A stretch of 41,359 nucleotides of DNA. Origin: Reyranella soli. Lineage in GTDB: Bacteria > Pseudomonadota > Alphaproteobacteria > Reyranellales > Reyranellaceae. Below, in pieces: positions 15,599 through 27,526 of this stretch (its first letter is position 1; the number at the start of each line of letters is the position of its first letter). The stretch covers positions 1-41,359 of the forward strand of contig NZ_BKAJ01000135.1 of NCBI RefSeq assembly GCF_007992495.1, given 5' to 3'. The notes beneath the pieces are model-generated. The model saw only the letters and a list, made by a program, of their open reading frames with translations. It was not told the DNA's origin and searched no databases. The translations under genes were made by a program, and so were the position numbers.

Positions 15599-16654
15599 GT
15601 GACTTCAACTTTCCTTCCAATGCCCGGCGTGCCGCGGGACACGACGCGCCGCATCGGCCTTTTGGGCGGCTCGTTCAATCCCGCGCACGAGGGCCATCGC
15701 CATATCAGCCTCGAGGCGTTGAAGCGGCTCGGCCTGGACGAGGTGTGGTGGCTGGTCTCGCCGCAGAACCCGCTCAAGACCGACGACGGCATGGAGCCTT
15801 TGGCCACCCGCGTCGCCCGCGCGCGCCAGATCGTTGGCCGCCATCCGCGCATCCGCATCGACGCGCCCGAGCTGGTTTTAGGCACACGCTACACGCTCGA
15901 CACGGTGCGGGCGTTGCGCCGCGCCTACCCCAGGGCGCGCTTCGTCTGGCTGACCGGCGCCGACATCCTGCCGCAGTTCTCTCAGTGGCGCGGCTGGCGC
16001 GATTTGTTCGGTTCCATACCGATCGCGGCCTTCGCCCGGCCCGGCTGGAGCTATCCGGCGCTGAGCGCAGCAGCCCCGCGCACCTTTGCCCGTTACCGAC
16101 TGGACGCGAGCCACGCCCGCATGCTCGCCTCCTGCGAGCCGCCGGCCTGGTGCTTCATCCCAAGCCGACTCGACAGCCATTCCGCCACGGCGATTCGCGC
16201 CGTGCAGCCGCGCAAACGCAAAGCGAAAGGACAGACCATCCCCGAAACCCGCACGCTTCCCGACCGGAGCAAAGACGCCGAGGCGCTGCTTGCGCTGGTG
16301 CGTCGTTCGCTGGACGACGACAAGGCCGAGGACGTCGTCGTCATCGATCTCAAGGGCAAGTCGGCCTTCGCCGATTACATGGTGATCGCCTCGGGCCGCT
16401 CGAACCGCCAGGTGGTGGCGATCGCCGAGCATCTCGCCGACCGGCTGAAGATGGCTGGCCACGGCTACACGCCGGTCGAGGGCAAGCAGACCGGCGACTG
16501 GGTGCTGGTCGATGCCGGCGACGTGGTCGTCCACATCTTCCGCCCCGAGCCGCGCGCCTTCTATGCGCTCGAGAAGATGTGGGCACTGGAGACCGAGGCC
16601 GCCGCCAAGCCCAAGGCGGCGGTGCGCGCCCGCCGCGTCAGGAAGCCGGCGTAA
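15599..16654 (+). CDS. nadD: NadD-RsfS fused reading frame
   Basis: One 351-codon frame carries two usually separate proteins. Residues 18-201 are nicotinate-nucleotide adenylyltransferase of NAD synthesis (GGSFNPAHEGH at 23-33, SPQNPLK, SATAIR at 195-200). Residues about 224-332 are the ribosomal silencing factor RsfS (VVVIDLKGKSAFADYMVIASG, QTGDWVLVDAGDVVVHIF), which binds L14 and blocks subunit joining. No stop separates them. An AAAGGA lies six bases before an in-frame ATC (codon 214), where an rsfS start would be expected. So this is either a true fusion, rsfS starting at a rare codon, or a lost start/stop. The start is GTG 15599, or ATG 15620. Confidence 0.85.
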   Translation: MTSTFLPMPGVPRDTTRRIGLLGGSFNPAHEGHRHISLEALKRLGLDEVWWLVSPQNPLKTDDGMEPLATRVARARQIVGRHPRIRIDAPELVLGTRYTLDTVRALRRAYPRARFVWLTGADILPQFSQWRGWRDLFGSIPIAAFARPGWSYPALSAAAPRTFARYRLDASHARMLASCEPPAWCFIPSRLDSHSATAIRAVQPRKRKAKGQTIPETRTLPDRSKDAEALLALVRRSLDDDKAEDVVVIDLKGKSAFADYMVIASGRSNRQVVAIAEHLADRLKMAGHGYTPVEGKQTGDWVLVDAGDVVVHIFRPEPRAFYALEKMWALETEAAAKPKAAVRARRVRKPA

Positions 16655-16661
16655 CGTTGAC

Positions 16662-17120
16662 GTGAAGCTTCTGATCGCCTGCATCGGCCGCGCGAGCCGC
16701 GGCCCCGAGCGCGATCTCTACGACCATTACGCCAACCGCATCCGCTGGCCGCTCGCGCTCCGCGAGCTCGAGGAAAAGAAGAAGCTGCCGCCTGTTCAGC
16801 TCATGCTGCGCGAGAGCGAGTTGCTGCTCGAGGCGGCCCCGGCCGGCGCCACGCTGGTCGCCCTCGACCGCCGCGGCAAAGTGCTCGACAGCCAGGCTTT
16901 CGCCGACCGCCTGGCCCGCTGGCGTGACAATTCCGTGTCGGACGTAGCCTTCCTGATCGGCGGCGCCGAGGGCCATGCCGAGCCCCTGCTGAGAAAAGCC
17001 GATCTCGTGCTGTCATTTGGCGCCATGACTTGGCCGCATCTGCTGGCCCGGGCCATGCTCGCCGAGCAAATCTACCGGGCGCAGCAACTATTGGCCGGCC
17101 ATCCCTATCATCGGGCATAG
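16662..17120 (+). CDS. rlmH: 23S rRNA pseudouridine-1915 N3-methyltransferase RlmH
   Basis: The 152-residue SPOUT methyltransferase starts at GTG (VKLLIACIGRASRGPE). It has the SAM-binding FLIGGAEGH loop and the trefoil-knot end LSFGAMTWPHLLARAMLAEQ with terminal YRAQQ...GHPYHRA, both family hallmarks. It uses SAM to modify helix 69 of 23S rRNA. It lies seven bases after the NadD-RsfS frame, matching the common nadD-rsfS-rlmH order. Confidence 0.96.
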   Translation: MKLLIACIGRASRGPERDLYDHYANRIRWPLALRELEEKKKLPPVQLMLRESELLLEAAPAGATLVALDRRGKVLDSQAFADRLARWRDNSVSDVAFLIGGAEGHAEPLLRKADLVLSFGAMTWPHLLARAMLAEQIYRAQQLLAGHPYHRA

Positions 17121-17187
17121 TATGCGGGAGGCGACGGGCGTCGATTTTGCCTCTGTTCTGACGAAAAACCGGGGCTACATTGGGCCC

Positions 17188-17775
17188 ATGCGCATCATCG
17201 CCAACCGTCTTCTGGCCGGCCTGACCGTCATCGTCCTGTCGGGGCTGTCGGCCGCCATGGCCCAGACCGCGACGCCGGCCGACAAGCCGGCGGTCAAGCC
17301 CGTGCGAAGCATCCCCTACGTCTCGATCACCGGCGATGACGGCCGCCAGCGGCACTACGAGACCAACGCCATCCCGCTGCTGTTCAACCGCGCCTGCTTC
17401 GGCTGGCGCATGTATCTCGGCGGCCCCAACCGCGTCGTCTCGCTGAAGGAGGTCTTGACCACCTCGCAGCCGGCCGAGCAGGTGATCGCCGGCCCCGAGA
17501 CCGAGGTCAGCGCCGACAAGACGCGCGCCACCACGCGCATGTTCGAGACGGTGCAGGACGGCGTGCTGCAGCGCTCTTGGTGCATCATCCCGGGCGATCC
17601 GCCGGGCACCTACACCTACGACATCACGATCGACGGCGAGCCGCGCGGCGAGTTCGTGTTCTGCGCCATCGAGGTGCCGGACCAGAACGTCAACACCGAT
17701 CCGCGCGACCTTAGCTGCCCCAACAAGTTCAACGCGGTGCAGCGCGCACCCAAGCGTCCCGGTGCGGCGTCCTGA
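17188..17775 (+). CDS. Secreted protein of unknown function
   Basis: The 195-residue product has an N-terminal signal peptide (basic MRIIANR, then LLAGLTVIVLSGLSAAMA, cleavage likely before QT). The mature part contains two or more Cys (NRACFGWRMYLGG, QRSWCIIPGD, EFVFCAIEV, DLSCPNKF), suggesting disulphides in the periplasm. I do not recognise the family. The frame is open upstream to 17122, immediately after rlmH, but the signal peptide argues for 17188. Its stop overlaps the gpmI ATG by one base, suggesting one operon. Confidence 0.75.
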   Translation: MRIIANRLLAGLTVIVLSGLSAAMAQTATPADKPAVKPVRSIPYVSITGDDGRQRHYETNAIPLLFNRACFGWRMYLGGPNRVVSLKEVLTTSQPAEQVIAGPETEVSADKTRATTRMFETVQDGVLQRSWCIIPGDPPGTYTYDITIDGEPRGEFVFCAIEVPDQNVNTDPRDLSCPNKFNAVQRAPKRPGAAS

Positions 17776-19367
17776 TGGCCTCTCGTTTGCGTCCCGCGCT
17801 TCTTTGCATCCTCGACGGCTGGGGCCATCGCCCTGACCCGTCCTACAACGCCATCCTCGATGCGCGCACGCCCAACTACGATCGCATGATCGCGACCTGT
17901 CCGCAGGGGCTGATCGACGCCTCCGAGTCCTTCGTCGGGCTGCCCAAGGGCCAGATGGGCAATTCCGAAGTCGGCCACATGAACCTGGGTGCCGGCCGCG
18001 TCGCCGTGCCCGAGTTGCCGCGCATCGACAACGCCATCGAGGACGGCTCGTTCGCCAAGCATCCGCTTCTGGCCGAGTTGATCTCGACCCTGAAGAAGAG
18101 CGGCGGCGCCTGCCATTTGCTGGGGCTCGCCTCGCCGGGTGGCGTGCATTCGCACCAGGATCATCTTGTCTTCCTCGCCAACCATATCGCGGGCGCCGGC
18201 GTGCCGGTGTGGATCCATGCCTTCCTCGACGGCCGGGACATGCCGCCGCGCAGTGCGCTGGAATGCGTGCAGGCGATCGAGGCCGGCCTGAAGAAGGACC
18301 TGCCGATCAGGTTCGCCACCGTCTCCGGCCGCTACTACCCGATGGACCGCGACAAGCGCTGGGAGCGCGTGACCTTGGGCTACGACGCCATCGTCGATGC
18401 CAAAGCTGAGACGACGGTGAAGACGCCGAAGGAAGCCGTCGAAAAGGGCTACGCCGCCGGCCAGGACGACGAGTTCGTGAAGCCCACCGTGATCGACGGA
18501 TACAGGGGCATGAAGGACGGCGACGGCCTCCTGATGTTCAACTTCCGCGCCGACCGTGCGCGCCAGATCCTGACGGCCTTGCTCGATCCGCGCTTCGACG
18601 GCTTCAACCGCGGGCGTGTCGTGAAGTTCGCGATGGCGGTCGGCATGGTCGAATACTCGGCTGCGCTCAATCCGTTCCTGAAGACGCTGTATCCGCCCGA
18701 GGTCATCAAGATGGGCCTGGGCGAGACCGTGTCGAAGGCCGGGCTGAAGCAGCTGCGCATCGCCGAGACCGAGAAGTACGCCCACGTCACCTTCTTCTTC
18801 AACGGCGGCGAGGAGCGCGTGTTCGATGGCGAGGAGCGCATCCTGGTGCCCTCGCCCAAGGTCGCGACATACGATCTGAAGCCCGAGATGAGCGCGCCCG
18901 AGGTGACCGACAAGCTCGTCGACGCCATCGGCTCGGGCAAGTTTGACCTGATCGTCGTCAACTACGCCAACAGCGACATGGTCGGCCACACCGGCAATCT
19001 CGATGCCGCCATCAAGGCGATCGAGGCCGTCGACACCAGCCTCGGCCGGCTGATGGATGCGGTGAAGAAGGCGGGCGGCGTCATGCTGGTCACCGCCGAC
19101 CACGGCAATGCCGAGCAGATGTACGACGAGACGACGCACCAGAAGCACACCCAGCACACGTTGAATCGCGTACCGGCGCTGCTGTTCAATGCCCCTGCGA
19201 ACGTGCGCTCCCTGTCGGACGGAAAGCTGGCCGACGTTGCACCCACCATGCTGGCTCTGATCGGCTTGCCTCAGCCCCAGGAAATGACCGGCCATTCGCT
19301 GCTGTCCGAAACGGCGCGGCCGGTCGTTTTGGCCGCACCCCACGCGACGGCGGCAGCTTCCGATTGA
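17775..19367 (+). CDS. gpmI: 2,3-bisphosphoglycerate-independent phosphoglycerate mutase
   Basis: The 530-residue enzyme interconverts 3- and 2-phosphoglycerate in glycolysis using two Mn ions. It shows CILDGWGHRPD at the N-terminus, the catalytic serine in GQMGNSEVGHMN (Ser64), HSHQDH-type substrate-loop residues near 120, and metal-binding NYANSDMVGHTG and TADHGNAEQM near the C-terminus. Length is a little above the usual 510. It starts at ATG overlapping the TGA of the upstream secreted-protein gene. Confidence 0.97.
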   Translation: MASRLRPALLCILDGWGHRPDPSYNAILDARTPNYDRMIATCPQGLIDASESFVGLPKGQMGNSEVGHMNLGAGRVAVPELPRIDNAIEDGSFAKHPLLAELISTLKKSGGACHLLGLASPGGVHSHQDHLVFLANHIAGAGVPVWIHAFLDGRDMPPRSALECVQAIEAGLKKDLPIRFATVSGRYYPMDRDKRWERVTLGYDAIVDAKAETTVKTPKEAVEKGYAAGQDDEFVKPTVIDGYRGMKDGDGLLMFNFRADRARQILTALLDPRFDGFNRGRVVKFAMAVGMVEYSAALNPFLKTLYPPEVIKMGLGETVSKAGLKQLRIAETEKYAHVTFFFNGGEERVFDGEERILVPSPKVATYDLKPEMSAPEVTDKLVDAIGSGKFDLIVVNYANSDMVGHTGNLDAAIKAIEAVDTSLGRLMDAVKKAGGVMLVTADHGNAEQMYDETTHQKHTQHTLNRVPALLFNAPANVRSLSDGKLADVAPTMLALIGLPQPQEMTGHSLLSETARPVVLAAPHATAAASD

Positions 19368-19399
19368 TTTTATTTAAGGAAGGCGTCGTGGGCCTCGCC

Positions 19400-19429
19400 T
19401 TGATACTGCCAAAGAAGCCCCTGTATTCT
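19400..19429 (+). promoter_or_regulatory. Candidate promoter upstream of the S41 peptidase gene
   Basis: TTGATA (19400-19405) and TATTCT (19424-19429) are 18 bases apart in the 133-base gap before the peptidase start. No terminator after gpmI is obvious. Confidence 0.4.
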
Positions 19430-19500
19430 CGCTTAACTGCCCGGAACCCCTGCATCGACCGGACTCGGACGTCCGGCGATTTTCTTGTGAAGGCACCAAA

Positions 19501-20913
19501 ATGACCCGTTTGCGCCTAGCCTCAGCCGCCGCGATCATGGCTTTCCTGGCCGTGCCCGTCGCCTACACCGCCTGGTCGCAGGACAAGGCCGATCCCAAGG
19601 CCGCGGGGGGCGACAAGAGCGAGCTCTACCAGCAGCTCAACCTGTTCGGCGACGTGCTGGAGCGCGTGCGGCGCGACTATGTCGAGCCGGTCGAAGAGAA
19701 GACCCTGATCGAGAACGCCATCAACGGCATGCTGAGCGCGCTCGATCCGCATTCCAGCTACATGAACCCCAAGACCTACAAGGACATGCAGGTCCAGACC
19801 AAGGGTGAGTTCGGCGGGCTGGGCATCGAAGTCACCATGGACAACGGCCTGATCAAGGTGGTGTCGCCGATCGACGATACGCCGGCGGCCAAGGCCGGCA
19901 TCCAGTCGGGCGATCTGATCTACATGCTGGACGGCGAGCCGGTGCAGGGCCTCACCCTGCAGGAGGCCGTCGAGAAGATGCGCGGCAAGCCCGGCACCCC
20001 GATCAAGATCGGCGTCCGCCGCGCCGGCAAGGATCCGTTCGACGTGTCGCTGACGCGCGAAGTGATCAAGGTGAAGTCGGTGCGCTTCCGCCTCGAGGCG
20101 GGCGACATCGGCTATATCCGCGTCACCTCCTTCACCGAGCAGACCACCTCGGGCGTGCTCGACGCCGTCGAGAAGCTCAAGAAGGAGGCCGGCGGCAAGC
20201 TCAAGGGCTACATCCTCGACCTGCGCAACAACCCGGGCGGCCTGCTCGACCAGGCGATCGCTCTCAGCGACGCCTTCCTCGACAAGGGCGAGATCGTCTC
20301 GGTCAAGGCGCGCAAGAGCGAGGACGTCCAGCGCTGGAACGCCAAGCCGGGTGATGTCGCGGGCGGCCTGCCGATCGTCGTGCTAATGAACGGCGGTTCG
20401 GCCTCGGCCTCGGAGATCGTCGCCGGCGCCCTGCAGGACCACAAGCGGGCGATCATTCTCGGCACCCGCTCGTTCGGCAAGGGCTCGGTCCAGACCATCA
20501 TGCAGGTGACTGGCGGCGGCGCCATCCGTCTCACCACGGCGCTCTACTTCACGCCGTCGGGCCGCTCGATCCAGAAGGAAGGCATCAAGCCCGACATCGA
20601 GGTCGAGCCCGCCAAGATCGAGAACCTTCAGGCGCGCGCCGGCTTCCGCGAGGAAAACCTGCGCCGCTCGATCACCAACCCCAACGCCAAGCCGGGCGAC
20701 GCCAAGCCTGCCGACAAGCCGGCTGACGCCAAGCCCGAAGCCGCCAAGCCGGACGACAAGAAGGACGACAAGTCGGCCGCTCCGGCGACTACGCCGCCGG
20801 CACAGTCGGGCGATCCCGACGAGCCGCCGAAGGACGCCGTGGCCGACTACCAGCTGCTGCGCGCCGTCGACCTGATCAAGGGCATCTCGCTCTACAGCAG
20901 CAAGGCGAACTGA
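19501..20913 (+). CDS. ctpA: Carboxyl-terminal processing protease (S41 family)
   Basis: The 470-residue protein has a signal sequence (about 1-26, ending VAYTAWS), a dimerisation segment, and a PDZ domain at about 95-165 (GLGIEVTMDNGLIKVVSPID, AGIQSGDLIYMLDGEPV). The S41 core follows with LDLRNNPGGLL, the catalytic Ser in GGSASASEIVAGA and the catalytic Lys in GTRSFGKGSVQT. The C-terminal 80 residues are rich in Pro, Ala, Lys and Asp. It acts in the periplasm on C-termini of envelope proteins. In alphaproteobacteria ctpA often sits between gpmI/peptidoglycan genes and rppH, as here. Confidence 0.95.
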   Translation: MTRLRLASAAAIMAFLAVPVAYTAWSQDKADPKAAGGDKSELYQQLNLFGDVLERVRRDYVEPVEEKTLIENAINGMLSALDPHSSYMNPKTYKDMQVQTKGEFGGLGIEVTMDNGLIKVVSPIDDTPAAKAGIQSGDLIYMLDGEPVQGLTLQEAVEKMRGKPGTPIKIGVRRAGKDPFDVSLTREVIKVKSVRFRLEAGDIGYIRVTSFTEQTTSGVLDAVEKLKKEAGGKLKGYILDLRNNPGGLLDQAIALSDAFLDKGEIVSVKARKSEDVQRWNAKPGDVAGGLPIVVLMNGGSASASEIVAGALQDHKRAIILGTRSFGKGSVQTIMQVTGGGAIRLTTALYFTPSGRSIQKEGIKPDIEVEPAKIENLQARAGFREENLRRSITNPNAKPGDAKPADKPADAKPEAAKPDDKKDDKSAAPATTPPAQSGDPDEPPKDAVADYQLLRAVDLIKGISLYSSKAN

Positions 20914-20927
20914 CGCCCATGCCGTCA

Positions 20928-21067
20928 CCTCCCCCGTCTTGCGGGGGAGGCCGGGAGGGGGAAGGCCCCGGCGGCGCTGCTTGATCATTGCAGATCAAGA
21001 TCTTTGTCCTTCCCCAACCCTCTGTGAGACTCTCCCCCTCCCTGCCTCCCCCGTGTGACGGGGGAGG
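20928..21067. repeat. Paired CTCCCCC/GGGGGAG hairpins between ctpA and rppH
   Basis: CCTCCCCC...GGGGGAGG at 20928-20950 and a near-identical hairpin at 21045-21067 flank about 95 bases of CT/AG-rich sequence. They are dispersed palindromes of a type common in high-GC alphaproteobacteria and may terminate ctpA transcripts. There is no gene in this gap. Confidence 0.6.
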
Positions 21068-21088
21068 TGATGTTTTTGCGAGGCCGGC

Positions 21089-21565
21089 GTGAAGACCGCA
21101 GCGGACAGCCCGAATCTCTACCGCCGCAATGTCGGCCTCATGCTGATCTCGCCCGACCGGCGGATCTTCGTCGGTCGGCGCATCAAGCCGAGGGATTCCT
21201 GGCAGATGCCGCAGGGCGGCGTCGATGACGGCGAGACGCCTGTCGAGGCGGCCTGCCGCGAGCTGTGGGAAGAGGTCGGAACCAGCAATGCGCTGCTGCT
21301 GCGCGAAAGCGCGCAGTGGCTGACCTACGAGGTGCCCGAAAGCATGCGGCCGGCCCACTGGAAGGGCCGCTGGCACGGCCAAGCGCAGCGCTGGTTCGCG
21401 CTCGCCTTCACCGGCCGCGATGCCGATATCGACATCGCCGCGCACGACCAGGAGTTCGACGCCTGGCAGTGGATGAGCGCCGGCGAGATGCTGGAGCGCA
21501 TCATCCCCTTCAAGCGCGCAACCTATGTCGCGGTCGTCGAGGAATTCCGGGATCTGGTGAAGTAG
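21089..21565 (+). CDS. rppH: RNA pyrophosphohydrolase (Nudix)
   Basis: The 158-residue protein has YRRNVGLMLISPDRRIFVG at the start and a canonical Nudix box within GGVDDGETPVEAACRELWEEVG (about residues 49-70). WLTYEVP and a late FKRATYVAVVEEF match the RppH/NudH group. It removes pyrophosphate from mRNA 5' ends, starting decay. The start is GTG 21089. It is convergent with the ferritin-like gene across a strong palindrome. Confidence 0.94.
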   Translation: MKTAADSPNLYRRNVGLMLISPDRRIFVGRRIKPRDSWQMPQGGVDDGETPVEAACRELWEEVGTSNALLLRESAQWLTYEVPESMRPAHWKGRWHGQAQRWFALAFTGRDADIDIAAHDQEFDAWQWMSAGEMLERIIPFKRATYVAVVEEFRDLVK

Positions 21566-21605
21566 AAGCGCGGGCCGCGGGCGTCCCGCCCGCGGTCCGC
21601 GCTTC
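21565..21605. terminator. Bidirectional palindrome between rppH and the ferritin-like gene
   Basis: A 19-base arm starting GAAGCGCGGGCC (21565-21583) pairs with 21587-21605 around TCC, with one G-T position. It fills the gap between two convergent genes, so it probably stops both. It resembles the element at 32249. Confidence 0.6.
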
Positions 21606-21606
21606 G

Positions 21607-22425
21607 CTAAGCGCCTTGATTGGCGAGCTTGGCGACGCGGCGGCGGAGGAACCAGAGGCCGACCCTGGTCAGCCAGCCGTTGAGGCGGCCGGTCGAGTGG
21701 AGCCCGATCGCCTTCAGTACCATGGCCATGGCGCGCTGGACGTGGAAGCGGCGGTAGAGCGGATAGGCGCGCCGGGCATAAGCCTGCATGCTGCGCTTGC
21801 GGTCGTAGACCGTGCCCTCGGGCTCGTTGGCGGCGAAGTAGGCGTAGGCGAGCTCGTCGTCCTCGCTCTCGGCCAGGCGGCCCCAGCCGATGCGCAGCCG
21901 ACCCCAGCGGCTCAGCCGATCGCGCCCCAGGCAGCGCTGCAGATGGTCGTAGAACAGCTTGTAGTGACGGAACTCATCGCCCGCGATGCGGCCGCAGATC
22001 TGCTTCAGGACCGGCTCCTCGGTCGCGTCCTTAAGCGCACTGTAATAGGAGCTGGTGCCGGTCTCGACGATGCAGCGTGCCATCATCTCGCCGGCCTGGC
22101 TGCCGCGCACCGACTCCGATGCCTCGAGCGGCAGCTTGTAGCCGGCACGGAAGCGCGCGAACGCCGCTTCGAAGTCCCACGATGGATCGGCGAGCTGCGC
22201 CCAACGCCCGAGCGCCAAGCCGTGCTGGACCTCTTCGTTCGCCCAGGTGTCGACCGCCTGCATGAACGCAGGATCGTCGGCGAAGACGCGATTCAGGTAG
22301 ATGCGGTAATCCCCGCCATTACGTTCCACCAGGGCCGCAGCCTTGATGTTACGCAGGATCTCCGGATCGACCTTCGACGCATCGAAGCGATCCCACGAGA
22401 TCGTTTCGAGTGTCCAGCTAGCCAT
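21607..22425 (-). CDS. Ferritin-like domain protein
   Basis: The 272-residue protein is mostly helical with diiron-type motifs: Glu in WANEEVQHGLALG (ExxH-like EEVQH, about residues 64-68) and GDEFRHYKLFYDHL (EFRH, near 150), plus intervening Glu in EMMARCIVETGTS. This four-helix arrangement is typical of ferritin-like and acyl-ACP-desaturase-like proteins. A basic, partly hydrophobic C-terminus follows. The substrate is unknown. It is a monocistronic minus-strand gene between rppH and the ATP synthase operon. Confidence 0.7.
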   Translation of the reverse strand: MASWTLETISWDRFDASKVDPEILRNIKAAALVERNGGDYRIYLNRVFADDPAFMQAVDTWANEEVQHGLALGRWAQLADPSWDFEAAFARFRAGYKLPLEASESVRGSQAGEMMARCIVETGTSSYYSALKDATEEPVLKQICGRIAGDEFRHYKLFYDHLQRCLGRDRLSRWGRLRIGWGRLAESEDDELAYAYFAANEPEGTVYDRKRSMQAYARRAYPLYRRFHVQRAMAMVLKAIGLHSTGRLNGWLTRVGLWFLRRRVAKLANQGA

Positions 22426-22533
22426 AGGCGAAAACCCTCGGCGACGTGTCGCTCAGGCGTAATACTAAAGCGAGCCACGGCCCGGCTTGCAATGGCCGGA
22501 CCGTGCAAAAGTGAACAGAAATAATTTCGCGTT

Positions 22534-22564
22534 GCCGCTGAAAAGAGCCGCCAAATTCAGCGGC
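22534..22564 (-). terminator. Hairpin after atpC, probable end of the ATP synthase operon
   Basis: GCCGCTGAA (22534-22542) and TTCAGCGGC (22556-22564) form a perfect nine-base-pair stem five bases beyond the atpC stop. It is followed on minus by an AT-rich stretch (GAAATTATTT). The 143-base gap 22426-22568 must also hold the promoter of the ferritin-like gene. Confidence 0.6.
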
Positions 22565-22568
22565 CAGC

Positions 22569-22982
22569 TCAGCGGCTGGCGTAGTACGCCTGGGCCCGGC
22601 GCAGGTCCTTGGCGACGGCCAGGGCCTTCTCCGCGGCCGCCTTCTCGGCGTCGTTGCCGGCGTCGGTGACCTCGTTCTGGGCCTGCCGCTCGCGCTCGGC
22701 GAGCTGCTCGGCCGTCACCTCGTCGAACGGCATGGCCTCGTCGGCCAGCACCGTGCAGCGCTCCGGCGTCACCTCGGCAAAACCGCCGACGACGATGAAA
22801 CGCTGCTCGACCTTGTTGCCCTGGAGCACTTCCAGCACGCCCGGACGGACGGTCGAGATCAAAGGCGCATGGCCGTGCAGGACGCCGAAGTCGCCTTCGC
22901 TGCCCGGCACCACGACCATGTCAGCCTCGGTCGCGAGAACCTCGCGCTCGGGCATGACCAGGCGGAAAGCAACCTTGGCCAT
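22569..22982 (-). CDS. atpC: ATP synthase epsilon subunit
   Basis: The 137-residue subunit has the N-terminal beta-sandwich (VVVPGSEGDFGVLHGHAPLI, the family signature, then FIVVGGFAEV) and a short two-helix C-terminus rich in Glu, Ala and Lys. It is part of the central stalk of F1 and modulates ATPase inhibition. It lies four bases after atpD and is last in atpHAGDC. Confidence 0.97.
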   Translation of the reverse strand: MAKVAFRLVMPEREVLATEADMVVVPGSEGDFGVLHGHAPLISTVRPGVLEVLQGNKVEQRFIVVGGFAEVTPERCTVLADEAMPFDEVTAEQLAERERQAQNEVTDAGNDAEKAAAEKALAVAKDLRRAQAYYASR

Positions 22983-22986
22983 CTGC

Positions 22987-24411
<1,425 letters not shown>

Positions 24412-24447
24412 GACGGTATCCCTTCCTTCGATTGCAGTCGGCGCGGG

Positions 24448-25338
24448 CTAGAGGGCCTCGGCGCCCGAGATGATCTCGATGAGTTCCTTGGTGATGGAGG
24501 CCTGACGCGAGCGGTTCATCTGCAGCGTCAGTTTCTTGATCACCTCGCCGGCGTTGCGCGAGGCACTGTCCATCGCCGTCATCTGCGAGCCGTAGAAGCT
24601 CGCGGCGTTCTCCAGCAGCACGCGGAAGATCTGGACGGTGAGGTTGCGCGGCAGCAGGTCGGTCAGGATCTCGCCCTCGTCGGGCTCGAACTCGTAGATT
24701 GCGCCGCCCATGGACGGCGCCGGGGTCGCGGCGGCGCCGGCTTCGGGGGCCGGCGGCGGAATGAGCTGCTGACGGGTGACGATCTGGGTCATCGCCGACT
24801 TGAAGCGGTTGAAGACCACCGAGGCGACGTCGAACTCGCCGGCCTCGAACATCTCCATGACGCGCTTGGCGACCTTCTGGGCATCGGTGAAGCCAATCCG
24901 CGGGCGGCCGAGATCGGTGATGGTCTCGACGATGTTGCCGGCGAAGTCGCGGCGCAGCTGGTCACGGCCCTTGCGGCCGACCGCCAGTACCTTGACCGTC
25001 TTGCCCTCGGCCATCAGCGAGCGGATGGCGCGGCGCGCCTCGCGCACGATCGAGCTGTTGAAGGCGCCGCACAGGCCGCGGTCGGCGGTGGCGACGATCA
25101 GCAGATGGACCCGGTCGGAGCCGGTGCCGGCTAGGAGCTTGGGCCCGGTGCCGCCCTTGAAGGAGGCGCCCAGCGAGGCCATCAGGTTGTCCATGGCCTC
25201 GGCATAGGGGCGGGCCGCGGTGGCCTGCTCCTGCGCCCGGCGCAGCTTGGCCGCGGCCACCATCTTCATGGCCTTGGTGATCTTCTGCGTCGACTGGACG
25301 CTTCGGATTCGCAGCCGGTAGGTTTTGAGACTGGGCAT
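24448..25338 (-). CDS. atpG: ATP synthase gamma subunit
   Basis: The 296-residue rotor-shaft subunit starts MPSLKTYRLRIRSVQSTQKI and ends with the long helix EVIKKLTLQMNRSRQASIT...ELIEIISGAEAL, both conserved. TADRGLCGAFNSS marks the Rossmann-like domain. A Pro/Ala-rich insertion near residue 195 is longer than in E. coli, as in many alphaproteobacteria. Confidence 0.98.
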   Translation of the reverse strand: MPSLKTYRLRIRSVQSTQKITKAMKMVAAAKLRRAQEQATAARPYAEAMDNLMASLGASFKGGTGPKLLAGTGSDRVHLLIVATADRGLCGAFNSSIVREARRAIRSLMAEGKTVKVLAVGRKGRDQLRRDFAGNIVETITDLGRPRIGFTDAQKVAKRVMEMFEAGEFDVASVVFNRFKSAMTQIVTRQQLIPPPAPEAGAAATPAPSMGGAIYEFEPDEGEILTDLLPRNLTVQIFRVLLENAASFYGSQMTAMDSASRNAGEVIKKLTLQMNRSRQASITKELIEIISGAEAL

Positions 25339-25356
25339 GGGAAGCCGACGACCCCC

Positions 25357-26883
<1,527 letters not shown>

Positions 26884-26884
26884 T

Positions 26885-27442
26885 TTAGGCAACCCCCTTC
26901 ATGGCGAGCTGCAGACGCTGCAGCTTGCTGCGGATAGACGAATCGAACAGGCGCGAGCCGACCTTGACGACAAGACCGCCCAGGATCTCAGGCTCGACGC
27001 GCGCATCGATGGAAACTTTGGCGCCACCCAGCACCGAGCGCAGCGAATCGCTGAGCTGCTGGAGCTGCTGAGGCGACAGCGGAACGGCTGACGTGACCGA
27101 CGCGGTGGTCTCGCCGCGACGGCTGGCGAGCTCGGCGAGGAACGCCGTGGCCATGGCGATCAGCTCACGGGCGCGGCCATTTGCAGCCACCGTGCCGACG
27201 AAGCTGCGGGTCAGCCCCTTGATGTCGGCGGCATCGAGGACGGCGAGCAGCGCCTTGCTCTGGAGGTCACGGCCGATCACCGGGCTGGCGAGCAGCCGGG
27301 AGAGCTCGTGGCTCTCGTTCGCCATCTTGCGGAAGGACGTCAGGTCCTGAGCCACCTGGTCAAGCGACTTGGCATTGTCGGCCAACTCGAAAAGAGCGCT
27401 GGCATAGCGCCCAGCAACGCCTGATGTGGCGGAAGTTGACAC
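26885..27442 (-). CDS. atpH: ATP synthase delta subunit
   Basis: The 185-residue stator subunit links F1 to Fo. It begins at GTG with GVAGRYASALFELA, the conserved N-terminal helix, and ends with the strand ILGGLVVKVGSRLFDSSIRSKL, the family signature. GGGAGAGG precedes the start. Absence of atpI/B/E/F beside it is normal for alphaproteobacteria, whose Fo genes form another operon. Confidence 0.97.
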   Translation of the reverse strand: MSTSATSGVAGRYASALFELADNAKSLDQVAQDLTSFRKMANESHELSRLLASPVIGRDLQSKALLAVLDAADIKGLTRSFVGTVAANGRARELIAMATAFLAELASRRGETTASVTSAVPLSPQQLQQLSDSLRSVLGGAKVSIDARVEPEILGGLVVKVGSRLFDSSIRSKLQRLQLAMKGVA

Positions 27443-27526
27443 GTCGAACGCCTCTCCCAGGCCGCCTTAGCGGTCCGGCAAGTGGTTGAATCCCCTTGAT
27501 TTTCGCGAAGCGCGCAACTGCACAAC

